Below are positions 47,840-60,446 of a DNA stretch of 64,000 nt, in pieces. The notes under the pieces are model-generated. The model did no database searches and was not told the DNA's origin. It worked only from the letters and a program-made list of their open reading frames with translations. How positions within the stretch are numbered: the stretch's first letter is position 1; the number at the start of each line of letters is the position of its first letter. The position numbers and the translations under genes were made by a program. Origin of the DNA: Flaccisagitta enflata (lineage: Eukaryota > Chaetognatha > Sagittoidea > Aphragmophora); the NCBI GenBank assembly GCA_965153355.1, contig OZ231127.1, forward strand, positions 4,030,001 to 4,094,000, in the 5' to 3' direction.

Positions 47840-47973
47840 AAAACAAGGCCAAGTAGGCCAATAAGGTACGACGTGTTGATCGTCGAAGATTTTGGCTTTG
47901 CTGGAATTTGGGCCTTCTAGTTAGAATTTATGAGAATGAGCCAGTTATAGAGGTGCTTTGTCGCACCTAAAAA
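47840..47973 (+). mobile_element. HP7 mini-element with captured 53-bp segment
   Basis: AAACAAGGCCAAGTAGGCC, the 9-bp motif AGGTACGAC (47874-47882), then 53 bp (47887-47939) identical to 47623-47675 just upstream, and the hairpin AGGTGCTTTGTCGCACCT followed by AAAAAG. The arm GTCGCACCT pairs with the motif at 8 of 9 positions. Only 134 bp long and without tetranucleotide core. Confidence 0.8.
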
Positions 47974-48115
47974 GAAGAAAGAAAGAAACTAAAAGGAGTT
48001 AAAGAAATTTTCATGACAGAATCTTAGGCAACTCAGGACTCTCAGGACTCGGTCCATCAGGCGGAAACAATTTGGTACAATTCTTTGACACTTTTAATCG
48101 AGTTTTATGGTCCAG

Positions 48116-48723
<608 letters not shown>

Positions 48724-49210
48724 TTGGGCAGCGGCCCCGAAGGAATCGATGACCTATGCTTTCACACATAGGGGAAATTTCTCCTCCTCCTCCTCCTTCT
48801 CCTTCATACCCCCCCTCAAATCCCAGTCTCGAGGCCCAAATCCCAGCCTTGAAGCCCAAATCTTAGCCTTGAAGCCCAAATCTTGGCCTCATGGCCCAAA
48901 ACCTTGCCTGGAGGCTCAGATCTCAGCCGTGAGGCTCAAATCTCAGCCTCGAGGTTGGGATCTGGGTCTCTTTGCTGGGATTTGGGCCTTGAGGCTAGGA
49001 TTTGGGCCTCGAGGCTGGGATTTGAGGGGGGCGGGACGGAGGAGGAGATGGAGAAGGAGGAGGAGGAGAAATTTCCCCTATGTGTGATAGCATAGGTCAT
49101 TGACTCATTTGGGGCCGCTGCCCTGCTTCCCCTTCAACTTCAAGCACAACCTACGTAGGCAGGGCACGGGTAGGCGGTAGCGCTGACCATCTAACGCTTT
49201 TGCGACTATT
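48724..49210 (-). mobile_element. HP6 element with 20-bp core
   Basis: GGGCAGCGGCCCCGAAGG, GATGACCTATGCTTTCACAC, GAAATTTCTCCTCC, units of CCTCGAGGCCCAAATCCCAG that flip orientation near 48955, GAGAAATTTCCCC, GGGGCCGCTGCCCTGC, GGTAGCGCTGACCATCTAAC and GCTTTTGCGACTATT. Both ends are present. Confidence 0.92.
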
Positions 49211-49304
49211 GTACCTTTCATGTCTTTGACTTGTGGAACTATATTCAGGCCTGTTGCATTTTTTTGCTTGAAATGACATGTATTGAGTAAAGAAAATGAA
49301 TTAA

Positions 49305-50467
49305 AGTAGGAGCCCTATTTAACGAAACTGGAGATTTTTGGTCGTTAAATCTGAATGTTGTTAAATCGATTTTCTAATTTTCTTCAATGGATTTAAACAG
49401 TTTCACAACAAGGCAACAAAGGCTAGCATAAGTGTCCAATCGATTGTTATATAGTCATTATTCAAGCATTTTTGCAAGTAGCCAACAGAAAAACAGACAG
49501 AAAGACAGAGCTATGGACTAACAGAAAGAAAGACATAGACAGACACAAACAAGTCATCCAAGGACGTACATGGTCAGCGGTACCCGATGCCCTGCTTGGA
49601 GTGATTAGCTAAAGAAGTGGAGTGAGAGCAGGGCAGCGGCCCCAAAGGGCCGATGTCTTGTAGGACACAGGGGTGAATTTCCATACGTCCTGAGAGGGCA
49701 TATTTGAGGCCTTAGTAGCAATTTTCCATGGTATCCAATGGGAATTTTGCATTTTTTTCCATTTCTTGTCAATTTGCCATGTTATTCAATGGGAATTTTA
49801 CATTTTTCTTAGTTTTCATCAATTTTCCATGTTATTCAATGTGAAACCTGCATTTTTTTGCTTATTTGCAAATTTTCCATGTTATTCAATGGGAAGTTTG
49901 CATTTTGACAATTTCCCATGTTATCCAATGGGAATTTGGAGGATGGGGGGGGGGGGACGTACGTACGGACGGACGGACGGATGTACGGACGGACATATGG
50001 AAATTCACCCCTGAGTCCTACAGGACATTGGCCCTTTGGGGCCGCTGCCCAAAAACAGATGAATGTAGCCTCATAAAGCCTCACAATGTCATGCAAAAGA
50101 ATAATTATGAGATATCATGAATATATTTTGTGAGATATGAAATATCACTGAATTTATGTCTTAGTTTATGTTTGAATATTTTTCATCAATTTTGAAATTT
50201 ATCAAAGCTTGAATGAAAATATAAAGTATTTAAAAAAATCATGTGACTAAGTTGTAAATGTGATATCAATGTTAATAAATCAGGAAAAAAATGTCTAAGG
50301 AACCTTGAAATAGTAACTTTTCTAAAACAGGATTGGCTGTTATAACGGGTGTCGTTAAATCAGGTAAAATAACATTACAAAAACCTGCAAAAATTTGGGA
50401 CAAAAAAACCGGATGTTAAATCCGAAATGTCATTAAATCAGTGACAAAAAGGCGATAGTCCACTGTA
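49305..50467 (-). mobile_element. Tigger-like repeat split by an HP6 insertion
   Basis: Left part has GGTCGTTAAATCTGAATG; the right part has GTGTCGTTAAATCAGG, GATGTTAAATCCGAAATG and the terminus GGCGATAGTCCACTGTAC. The copy at 38786 gives the inverted terminus. The HP6 copy at 49552-50054 lies inside. The left terminus is not preserved. Confidence 0.5.
49552..50054 (+). mobile_element. HP6 element with TTTTCCATGTTATTCAATGG core
   Basis: AAGTCATCCAAGGACGTACA (a different 5' tip from 17020), GGTCAGCGGTACCCGATGCC, GGGCAGCGGCCCCAAAGGGC, ACAGGGGTGAATTTCC, core units of about 55 bp with CCATGTTATTCAATGGGAA, GACGGACGGACGG, GGAAATTCACCCCTG, CATTGGCCCTTTGGGGCC and GCTGCCC. Confidence 0.9.
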
Positions 50468-51298
50468 CAATTATATATCAGTGTTACAGGATGTGAACCT
50501 AATTCGGAAAATCGAGCCGCCGTTTCCGGGATCTAGCCTTAAACCTTTATTCCTTTACATTTGCATTTACTTCAATATTCACTTTTGCATTTACTTGTAA
50601 ACATAAACATCTGAGATAATTCATGATTGTTTCAATAAAATGCTTAAATCTTAATCAAAACAAACCCGTATCAAGTGATTAGTAGCTTGCCTAAGTGAAT
50701 CACAGAAATTGCTTTAAATGATTTAGATAGAGAAGAGGCCAATTAACACAGTTCAAAATAAGAAAACCTCAGTTTCTCTTTTCTTTTCTTTTCTATTACG
50801 TAGTCTGAAGGCAGTTTTCCCTTATTCAAATGAGCTGAAGCTATCTGCAATGTTTTACTTTCCCTCTCAGGAGATTTATCGTTTGTAAACAGTAATTTGG
50901 TCTCAAGGATTGATTAAATCGATATTGTATTAGATTTCGAATAAATGAGTCTGATTTTCAATGATGCGTAAATTTGTAATGAAAGATGATAAAATCCGCT
51001 ATTCAAAGCATGAAAAACATGGTGAACGTTTTACTAGTTTCGCTATTAAAGCTCCTCAGAAACGTATTTTAAACAAGTGAAGTAGTAGAAATTAGCTGCC
51101 TTTTTTTTTTACAAATTTATTATAAATACAGTGAATGAATCAGTGTATACAGTGTTTGAATCCACTGGAAAAAAACCGATACAATTTTGCCATAACGATG
51201 CATAAAACGTCATTTGATCCGATATTTTTGTAGCCTTACGTACAATATATTGACTTACAATGCTTTGCAAATAAGGTAAAAGACAACCGCGCTTAAAA
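50468..51298. other. No gene seen
   Basis: AT-rich without recognised repeats. Confidence 0.45.
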
Positions 51299-51356
51299 TG
51301 GGCCAAAGAGGCCAAATGGGGCCAAATGGGCCAAAGGGGCCAAGTGGGCCAAAGGG
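51299..51356. repeat. GGCCAAA minisatellite
   Basis: About six units of GGGCCAAATG or GGGCCAAAGG. Confidence 0.85.
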
Positions 51357-51525
51357 GTGAAACTCAAGCAGTTTTTTTATTGAGACTTGCTTTTTTTTAA
51401 CGCGCGAGGCGCGAATTTTTTCGTTAAATATATGAGGAACATTCCTCAGCTCTGCATTTCAACCTTCCAACTATGAATTATCGCTCTCATTGCAAAACTT
51501 TTTGTTATGATTTAGGAAGAATGTT

Positions 51526-51530
<5 letters not shown>

Positions 51531-51617
<87 letters not shown>
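51531..51617. repeat. (CT)n microsatellite
   Basis: About 87 bp CT. Confidence 0.97.
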
Positions 51618-51624
<7 letters not shown>

Positions 51625-51686
51625 TCACACCCTGACTCGTCAGAAAAAATGGATGGTGTTGCAAGAGGCTTTTTGAAGGGGTGGCT

Positions 51687-51704
51687 GGTTGTTGTTGTTG
51701 TTGC

Positions 51705-51800
<96 letters not shown>
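51687..51800. repeat. (GTT)n microsatellite
   Basis: About 114 bp of GTT with one GCTGTT variant. Gln, Thr, Val and Cys homopolymer frames are artefacts. Confidence 0.97.
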
Positions 51801-51801
<1 letters not shown>

Positions 51802-51998
51802 CCCTCTCCCATCTTATTTGGTTTGGGAATAATGAGGGATGTTGTTCCACTTGTTATGAGGTTAAGTACGCGGTATGTGAACAGTAACACCTGTTTCACA
51901 GTTATTGATACTGGGTGTCACTAGTAACTGAAAAATGTATAATTTTTTTGTCCGCGACGGAATATCATTCCGACGTGGACTATAATTCAAGGCGGGTG

Positions 51999-52036
51999 GG
52001 TGTCGTCGTCGTCGTCGTCGTTGTTGTCGTCGTCAT
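51999..52036. repeat. (GTC)n microsatellite
   Basis: Short GTC run with a GTTGTT interruption. Confidence 0.9.
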
Positions 52037-52337
52037 TAGGGATTTTGAAAAATGGATAACTTTTTTATGCTTTGACCGATTTGGTTCATATTTGGTGGGA
52101 AGTTGTACTAGGGTAAGTCATGGTGCACACGAAGGGGCAATTTTCATGGTCAAGTCATCTTTGAAAAAAATTTCAATGTGATCAATTTACAATTTTTTAA
52201 AAAGAAATTACATTTTCACTGCATATTATAAATTTTTTTGCATCGACAAACATTTATATGTACAAAATCAGTGTAAAAAGTTGAAAAAACTTGTGAAAAA
52301 ATGAGAAATTTGAAAGAGAATTCCTTGACTTGTTTTG

Positions 52338-52474
52338 GGTGAAATTCTTAATCTGTCTCTGAATGCAAAATTTTGCATTTCCAAAAACATGGCCCTATTC
52401 TAAACACATATAAGAAAAGGGCCATATTCTTAGAAATGCAAATTTCTGCATTCAGAGACAGATTAAGAATTTCA
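52338..52474. other. Long near-perfect hairpin, about 57-bp arms
   Basis: GTGAAATTCTTAATCTGTCT at the left is exactly inverted at the right end (AGACAGATTAAGAATTTCAC). The complementarity continues through GAATGCAAAATTTTGCATTT and GGCCCTATTC with a few mismatches, leaving a loop of about 20 nt. Confidence 0.88.
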
Positions 52475-52549
52475 CGCGAAATGACTTGCCAAACTTGCTG
52501 CTCGTGTGCACCGCGACGTAAGGCGCTTTACATCCTATCTGATTTTTGT

Positions 52550-53440
52550 GATCCGACCAACCCAACCGGCCCAACCAGCCTACCGGCCTAAAAGTGAAAA
52601 ACGTGCATAACTTTGGCATTTTTCAACCGATTTTGTTGAAATTTAGTATGGAGTCTCTAAATGGAAGGACTCAACATACGTGTGTGATTTATATGCATTT
52701 GAGCATGCTAACCGGCCAAACCGACCTACCACCCAACCAGCCTACCAACCAAAAATTGAAAACTTGCATAACTTTGTCATTTTTTAACCAATTTGGTTGA
52801 AACTTGGTATGGAGTCTCTAAATGGAAGAACTCAACATATGCACACTATTTATCCTGTCAAACCAGCCTACCACCCAACCAGCCTGCCAGCCTAAAAATG
52901 AAAAATGTGCATATCTTTGGCATTTTTCAACCGATTTTGTTGAAATTTGGTGTGGAGTCTCTATATGGAAGGACTCAACATACGTATGTGATTTATATTC
53001 ATTTGAGCATGCTAACCGGCCAAACTGACCTACCACCCAACCAGCCTACCTACCAAAAAGTGAAAAATGTGCATATCTTTGGCGTTTTTCAACCAATTTG
53101 GTTGAAATTTGGTATGGAGTCTCTAAATGGAAGGACTCAGCACATGTATGTGATTTAGTTATGTTTAAGCATGCCAACCAGCCAAACCTACCTACCACCC
53201 AACCAGCTTACCGGCCTAAAAGTTAAAAACTTGCATAAATTTGACCTTTTTCAACCAATTTGGTTGAAACTTGGTATGGAGTCTCTGAATGAAAGAATTC
53301 AACATATGCACACTATTTATCCAAATCAGTTTACCACCCAACCACCCTACTAGCCTAAAAGTGAAAAATGTGCATAACTTTGCCATTTTTCAACGGATTT
53401 GCATGAAACTTTGTATGGAGGCTCTTAATGTAAAGAATTA
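52550..53440. repeat. Satellite-like tandem repeat, 6 units of 139-163 bp
   Basis: TGAAAAxxTGCATAACTTTG-type strings start near 52590, 52751, 52894, 53055, 53218 and 53357. Each unit continues with TTTTTCAACC, GGTATGGAGTCTCTAAATGG, ACTCAACATA and a CCAACCAGCCTACC segment. The alternation of roughly 161 and 141 bp reflects a 20-bp indel. Confidence 0.93.
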
Positions 53441-53715
53441 TAGTTTTAGCGAACTTACGGGGTTAGCGATCTTTTGGTCATAGCGATCTTATGGAATTGG
53501 TGATCTATAACCCCCTTCCGTCGCGGACCCAGATACTGATCAGATTTTTAATAAACAAGGCCATATACGCAGCAGCCATAGTTGAGGGAGATATTACGTG
53601 CTCGATATTAGGAGTGTTTATAAACGCCAAATAAATGCCATTTATAAACAATGCTATGCAACTGTTTATAAACATTAAAAGATGCTTATCAAATAAACAG
53701 AATTGTTTATATGGT

Positions 53716-54681
<966 letters not shown>

Positions 54682-54682
<1 letters not shown>

Positions 54683-55068
54683 TCGACTCAAAAAAAGCTG
54701 CACCCTATTTTGAGTTGATGAATGAGAAAAACAAATTTTTGAACATTTTTCTGTTAAAGTGATTTTAAAGATTTTCAAAATTTCTTTCATTCTAGACCAA
54801 TCCCAGACCTGTATCTCAAACGGTTTAGGAGCTAGAGTTTGTCAAAGTTATCTTCTAATTTGTAAAAATACTCATTTTTCAATGGGATCACAAACTGATA
54901 ATGGTAATGTTTTTACTCATTCTCATGCTATTTCTAAACAAATAAAGCTAGAATTGTGAGATTGGAGCGAAATGAATGATCTATTCAAGAGCTTTCTAAT
55001 AGTCTAAGATTTTAATAAGTTATCTTGAATTTCCATAAGGCAAAGTGCGGCTTTTTTAATGAGTCGAG
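54682..55068 (+). mobile_element. TA-flanked MITE, 387 bp
   Basis: CTCGACTCAAAAAAAGCTGC at the left, GCGGCTTTTTTAATGAGTCG then AG at the right, TA on each side. Shares TATCTCAAACGGTTTAGGAG with the inverted relative at 36826-37235. Confidence 0.83.
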
Positions 55069-55071
55069 TAG

Positions 55072-55280
55072 TAAACAAGGCCAGATACACGGCTTCCGAA
55101 GTCGCGTGCAGGTAGGCAGGGGCCATATTTGAGGTCACCAGACCATTTGGGCAGGAGCAGTGTGGTCAATGAAATTAAATCATAAAAAAAAGTAAAATGT
55201 GACCGACTGACCAACCGACCGACCAACCAACCAAACGACGGACAAAGCGGGTTGTAGAGTCGCGTGCACGCGACTAAAAA
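55072..55280 (+). mobile_element. HP1 element inside the foldback arm
   Basis: AAACAAGGCCAGATACACGG, GTCGCGTGCAGGTAGGCAGG, GCCATATTTGAGGTCACCAG, ACCAACCGACCGACC core, GACAAAGCGGGTTGTAGA, perfect hairpin GTCGCGTGCACGCGAC. The uninterrupted opposite arm reads GCAGTAAAAAACGCTG here, defining the insertion point in an A-run. Confidence 0.93.
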
Positions 55281-56231
55281 CGCTGTTTATAAACAACTCC
55301 ATATTACTGTTTATGAATGGAGGAAAAAAAGAAATGTTTTGACCTGATCAGTACAAACTGAAAAAGTCCACACTAGAAAATGTTCTATTGAATAATTAAA
55401 AATTTTTAAGGTTGCTACTATATTTTTTTGACCCCAGAAATTGTTAAAAAAAGCCCATAATTGATCGTTTATAAACACAACAATATTAATATTCATAAAC
55501 AACAAAAATTAAGTGTTTGTAAATGCTAAATTTTTTGTGTTTATAAAAGCCAAAAGAATAAACAAAAATTGATTATTTGCCCCTATTTCTTTTTTTTATA
55601 ACCACAAAAATTGCAATGGGAAAAGTACTCAAGATTTTTATTTTTCTCTCCTCCTCCTCCTCCTCCTCCTCCTCCTCCTCCTCCTCTTTATCCAAAATCG
55701 TTTATTTGCCCCCAATTTCTTTCGTATATCAACAAATGTTTATTTGCTCCCAATTTCTTTTCCAAATAAACAAAAAATCGTTCATTTGATACTATGAATT
55801 TGTTTTTCATAAATGTTTACAATCCTTAAGAAGTTTTTGTGTTTATTAACACCAAAAATTTGGAACTCAAACTCCTCCTCGTCATCCAAAATCGTTTTAA
55901 TTGCCCCCAATTTTGCTGTATATAAACAAATGTTTATTTGGAAGAGAAATTGGGAGCAAATAAACATTTGTTTATATACAGAAGAAATTGGGGGCAAATA
56001 AACAATTTTTGATGAGGAGAAGGAAAGGGAGGAGGAGAGAAATATAAAATTCGGTTTATGAGATCCATATTTTTGGTGTTTATAAATACAAGATTTTCTA
56101 AAGGAGTGTAAACATTTATGAGATCAAATTTAAGGTAACATATAAACATATATGTTTATGAGAGCCATATTTTTGGTGTTTATAAACACAAAATTTCTAA
56201 TGAAGTGTAAATGTTTATATAAACAAATTTA

Positions 56232-56881
56232 CAGGGTGTCCCAAGTCAGTTGTAACATAAAGAATCGACATATCTCTGCTTGTAGGTACTCAAATCAATT
56301 TCTGAAAAAAGATCTAGAAAGATCTTGGTCTGCACTTTTTGCATGCAAAATTTCATGACAATTGGACAATTTGTTTAGGGACCACATATCTTTGAAATTC
56401 ACTAGTAATTTCTGACCATGTCTTTTTTTGTTTTTTCACTTTTTGCTGTACTTGGAAGTAGCTGTCTTTAACAACTTGGCATTTTTCAACCAATTGAGCT
56501 AAAACCCTGCGATTGGTCTCAAATGGCAGATAATTTGTTACAGATTTTAGATCACCAAAAAAGTTTGCCAATTTTCCAAAGTTTTGTAAGATTTTCAATG
56601 ATTTTTTCAAGATTTCCATTTTCAATTTTGACAATGATTTACAAAAATCATTAAAAAAGTCATTAATTGATATAATTCTCCAAGCTTTCAAAGCAGATTT
56701 ACAATCTATGTACAATTAGCTTTCATTTGAGACCAATCATTTGATATTTTCTGACCATCAACTATCTAATATTCAAAGTTGAAGTTTTGGTATAACAAAA
56801 AATGCAGACCTAGATCTTCATAGATCTTTTTTCAGAAATTGATTTAAGGATTTAAAAGCAGAGATATGTCGATTCCCCCTG
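56232..56881. mobile_element. Mariner-type MITE, 650 bp
   Basis: TA-CAGGGTGTCCCAAGTC at the left and CCCCCTG-TA at the right. Subterminal blocks (GAATCGACATATCTCTGC, GATCTAGAAAGATCTTGG) are inverted at the right end. The CAGGGTGTCCC start is characteristic of many mariner-like elements. Non-coding. Confidence 0.83.
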
Positions 56882-56954
56882 TATGGTACCAAATGAACGA
56901 TTTTATGTTTATTTGCAAATGAATTTGAGAGCAAGTAAACATTTGTTTATTAAC

Positions 56955-57405
56955 AAACAAGCCCAAGAGGGCAACAGTCGCGTGCGTCTGGAAATGACAA
57001 ACAAAAGAGTTCCTCCCCCCAAGGCCACACGATATGTATTGATACAATGTCGATACAATATCGATACAATATTGTCACAATATTGGTACAATACAATACC
57101 CAAAAACACCCAAAAATACCCAAAGATACCCAAAAATATTCAAAAATAACTAGAAGTACCCGAAAATATCTGAAAGTACCCTAAAGTACTTAGAAAAACT
57201 TAGATACCCTAAAGTACTTAGAAAAACTTAGATACCCTAAAGTACCCTAAAGTACCCTAAAGTACCCTGAAATACCCTAGAGTACCTTAAATTACCTTAA
57301 AAAACCTTAAAAAGTCATAATTTTAAAAATGTTACGGACGGACGGACCGACCGACCTACCGACCGACACGGCAAGGTGTAGAGTCGCGTGCACGCGACTA
57401 AAAAA
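56955..57405 (+). mobile_element. HP4 element, intact
   Basis: AAACAAGCCCAAGAGGGCAA, GTCGCGTGCGTCTGG, GATACAATGTCGATAC, AAATACCC/TACCCTAAAG core (57095-57300), GACGGACGGACCGACCGACC, ACGGCAAGGTGTAGA and hairpin GTCGCGTGCACGCGAC. Confidence 0.92.
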
Positions 57406-58239
57406 GATTAGGGACGAATAAACGATTTTGAATGAGGAGGACGAGGAGGAAGAGGAAGAGGAGGAGGAGAGAAATATTAGAATCCTTAGTACATTCTCCA
57501 TTGCAATTTTTGTGGTCATAGGAGGGTCTAAGAGGCAAATAAACGGTTTTTGCTTAATTTTTTTGCTTTATCATCACAAAATATTACGCGTTTACAAACA
57601 CTTGATTTTTGTAGTTTATGAACATCAATACTATTGTGTTTATAAACGATCAATTATGGACTCTTTTTAACAATTTTTGGAGTCCAACAAATCAGTAGCA
57701 ACCCTCAAAATTTTGATTATTCTAGTAGAACATTTTTTTTAAGTGTGGACATTTTCAGTTTGTACTGATCAGGTCAAACAATTCCTTATTTTCCTTTGTT
57801 TGTAAAGAGTGATATATAGACGTTTATTAACAGCGTTTTTTACTGCCATTTAAACAATTTTTGTTTATTTGACTTTTATTTCTAATGTTTAAAAACAGTT
57901 GTATAGCACTGTTTTTAAAGAGCGTTTATTTGGCGTTTACAAACAACACATAATTCGGGGATGTAATGGTGGGCACATATGAGAAAAAAATAATCTTTGT
58001 AACAGATGAATGCACCGACAGACCAATCGATGGATGGACCAACAGAGCAAGTGGCTTACAGAGTCACATGTCCGCGACTAAAAAGACTTTAATGTAAACT
58101 TACTTCAAAACAGGACTTATAAGACGTTTAGCCAAACTTTGAACTACTAAGTCATTAAAAAGTCCAATGGCTTTCCCTCATCAACACTGGATGGTTTGCT
58201 GTATTTTTGTTTACAAATCTGTTGAATATGACCTCGTTT

Positions 58240-58420
58240 ATCAAAAAAATATAGATTTTTCGATTATTGGTGACATCCAGTATCAATAATTGTGAAACAG
58301 GTGTTATTCTGGCTCACTTCAGTTCCAATCCCATCAGTTTGATTGCAAATCTTTTATGATTTTTATCATTGAGAAGCAGTATCAAGTATCAACAATTGTG
58401 AAACAGGTGTTAAGGCATAT
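58240..58420. repeat. Inverted partner of 51885-51954
   Basis: GACATCCAGTATCAATAATT and GTGAAACAGGTGTTA are the complement of GTAACACCTGTTTCAC, AGTTATTGATACTGGGTGTC near 51888-51922. A second partial copy follows (ATCAACAATTGTGAAACAGG at about 58387). Confidence 0.75.
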
Positions 58421-58932
58421 TGATAGATAGGGGCACATTGTAGAATAAGATAGGTTTCTGAGACCTATAACCTCGCTGAGAGCGACCTTATCCTTGTATC
58501 TGCCCCTATTTCTAAACTACCACTTTGTATAAAGAGAGGACGAATATAAAATCAATTTATTCATCATCAATCACTCTATCAATCAATCAATCCATCAATC
58601 TATCAACACGCTTCGATTTCTCTGACATCATTTCCTCATTACACATTCTGGAGCGGACCTAGACCGTTTTTAGGTCATGCATGATCTTTACGATCTTCTT
58701 CGCATGTCACTCATTCTTTTTTTTCCATTTCCATTTTAAAGAGTCTACTTTTCAAGTTCCACCCCTGCTTTTCCGATTCTTCCTCCTCCTCCTCCTCCTC
58801 CTCCTCCTCCTCCTCCTTTTCCTCATTCTTCTAAGAGATACGGCACATGTTTATTTCGTGCTGAAGGAGGACCTACCATCATCCATCCGTTTGCGCCCAG
58901 AGAGTGGATTTATGCATTATGCAAACTAGATT
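58421..58932. other. No gene seen; CTC microsatellite
   Basis: CTCCTC repeats at 58783-58819. An 82-codon frame across it has no support. Confidence 0.5.
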
Positions 58933-59154
58933 TTTAGTCGCGTGCACGCAACTCTACACCCCGCTTTGTCCCTCTGTGCGTCCATCCTTCATTCAGTCAG
59001 TCGGTTGGTTGGTTGGTCCGTTGGTCCATCATACTTTTACTTTTTTTTATCAATTTCATTTCTTTGAGTCATTTAAAGTCATTTAATAGTATACTGAGTC
59101 ATTCTAAGTCAATCTGTAAGTCACACACGCGACTTACAGGTGTTGGCCTTGTTA
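58933..59154 (-). mobile_element. HP3 element
   Basis: TTTTTAGTCGCGTGCACGCA, CTCTACACCCCGCTTTGTCC, GGTTGGTTGGTTGG core, CATCATACTTTTACTTTTTT, GAGTCATTTAAAGTC, GTAAGTCACACACGCGACTT, GTTGGCCTTG. Confidence 0.88.
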
Positions 59155-59328
59155 GATTTAGTCTTTCATTTAGTTTTCTTGACTTTTTTCGACTTTTTTG
59201 ACTTTTCTCAAAGGAATCAACGTTGTTGATAGTTACAGGCCCCTAGTTTTGAATCCATGGATGTAGGGACCCTAGCCACGGGCCCCTATTTTTGTGTCCA
59301 TGGATGTAGGGGATCCATGGGCCCCTTT

Positions 59329-59755
59329 TTGGGCAGCGGCCCCAAAGGGGCTGATGACCTATGCTTTTCACATATGCAGAAATTTCTCCTCCTCCTCCTT
59401 CTTCGTCCCCCCCCCATAAGGCCCAAATCCTAGCCTCGAGGCCAAAATTCTAGCCTGGAGGCTCAAATCCCAGCCTTGAGGCTCAAATCCAAGCCTCAAG
59501 GCTTAAATCCCAGCCTCAAGGCTCAAATCCCAGCCTCAAGGCTCAAATCCCAGCCTCGAGGCTCAAATCCCAGTCTTGAGGCTCAAATCCCAGCCTCCTG
59601 GCTCAAATTCTTGCCTCGAGGCTCAATTCCCAGCCTCGAGGCTCAAATCCCAGCCTCGAGGCTCAAATCCCAGCCTCGAGGCTCAAATCCCAGCATTGCA
59701 GCTCAAATCCCAGCCATGAACCTCACATCCCAGCCCCAATGTTCAAATCCCAGGG
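59329..59755 (-). mobile_element. HP6 element, 5' end lost, long 20-bp array
   Basis: GGGCAGCGGCCCCAAAGGGG, GATGACCTATGCTTTTCAC, GAAATTTCTCCTCC, then about sixteen units of GCCTCGAGGCTCAAATCCCA (59425-59755). It abuts an HP1 fragment instead of its own 5' end. Confidence 0.88.
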
Positions 59756-60400
59756 GCCGAGTTTGAGGTCACTTGATAATTTGGGCTGGAGCAGTGAGGC
59801 CAAAGACAGCAAAAAAAAAAAAAAATAGTCGCAAAAGCAATAGATGGTCAGCGGTACCCGTGCGCTGCTTAAGCAGGCTGCGGTTGAGATTGAGGGGGTA
59901 GCAGGGCAGCGGCCCCGAAGGGGTCAATGACCTATGCTTTCACACATACAGGGAATTTTCTCCTTCTCCTTCTCCTCCTCCTCCTTCTCCGTACCCCCCC
60001 TCCCCCCAGCCTCTAGGCCCATATCTCAGCCTGGAGGCCCATATCCCAGTCTTGAGGCTAAAATCCCAGTCTTGAGGCCCAAATCCCTAGAGACTGGAAT
60101 CTGGGCCTTGGGGTTGGGATTTGGGCCTTGAGGGTGGGATTTGGGCCTCAAGACTGGGATTTGGGCCTCAAGGCTGGGATATGGGCCTCCAGGCTGAGAT
60201 ATGGGCCTAGAGGCTGGGGGGAGGGGGGGTACGGAGAAGGAGGAGGAGGAGAAGGAGAAAATTCCCCATATGTGTGAAAGCATAGGTCATCGACCCCTTC
60301 GGGGCCGCTGCCCAAAAAGTGAAGTGTGACAGACCGACGGACAGACCGACAGACAGACCAACAAAGCAGGGCATAGAGTCGCGTAGCACGCGACTAAAAA
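59756..60400 (+). mobile_element. HP1 element split by an HP6 insertion
   Basis: GGCCGAGTTTGAGGTCACTT, GGGCTGGAGCAGTGAGG and an A-run (to 59822) are continued after the HP6 copy by GTGAAGTGTGACAGACCGAC, AACAAAGCAGGGCATAGA and hairpin GTCGCGTAGCACGCGAC. Intact HP1 copies have exactly this junction as ...AAAAAAAGTAAAGTGTGACC. Confidence 0.88.
59826..60313 (+). mobile_element. HP6 element nested in HP1, both ends intact
   Basis: TAGTCGCAAAAGCAATAGAT, GGTCAGCGGTACCCGTGCGC, GGGCAGCGGCCCCGAAGGGG, GATGACCTATGC; array units in one orientation to about 60090 and in the other after it; GCATAGGTCATCGACC, CCTTCGGGGCCGCTGCCC. Host HP1 sequence resumes in its A-run, fixing the HP6 borders. Confidence 0.93.
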
Positions 60401-60446
60401 ATGATGGATGAAATATGTTTTGTCAATTAGTTTTTGTTTGCCCCTT

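Noticed and set aside
58681-58929. 82-codon frame with a Leu-rich stretch resembling a membrane protein
   Set aside because: The Leu run is a (CTC)n microsatellite read in frame; nothing else supports a gene.
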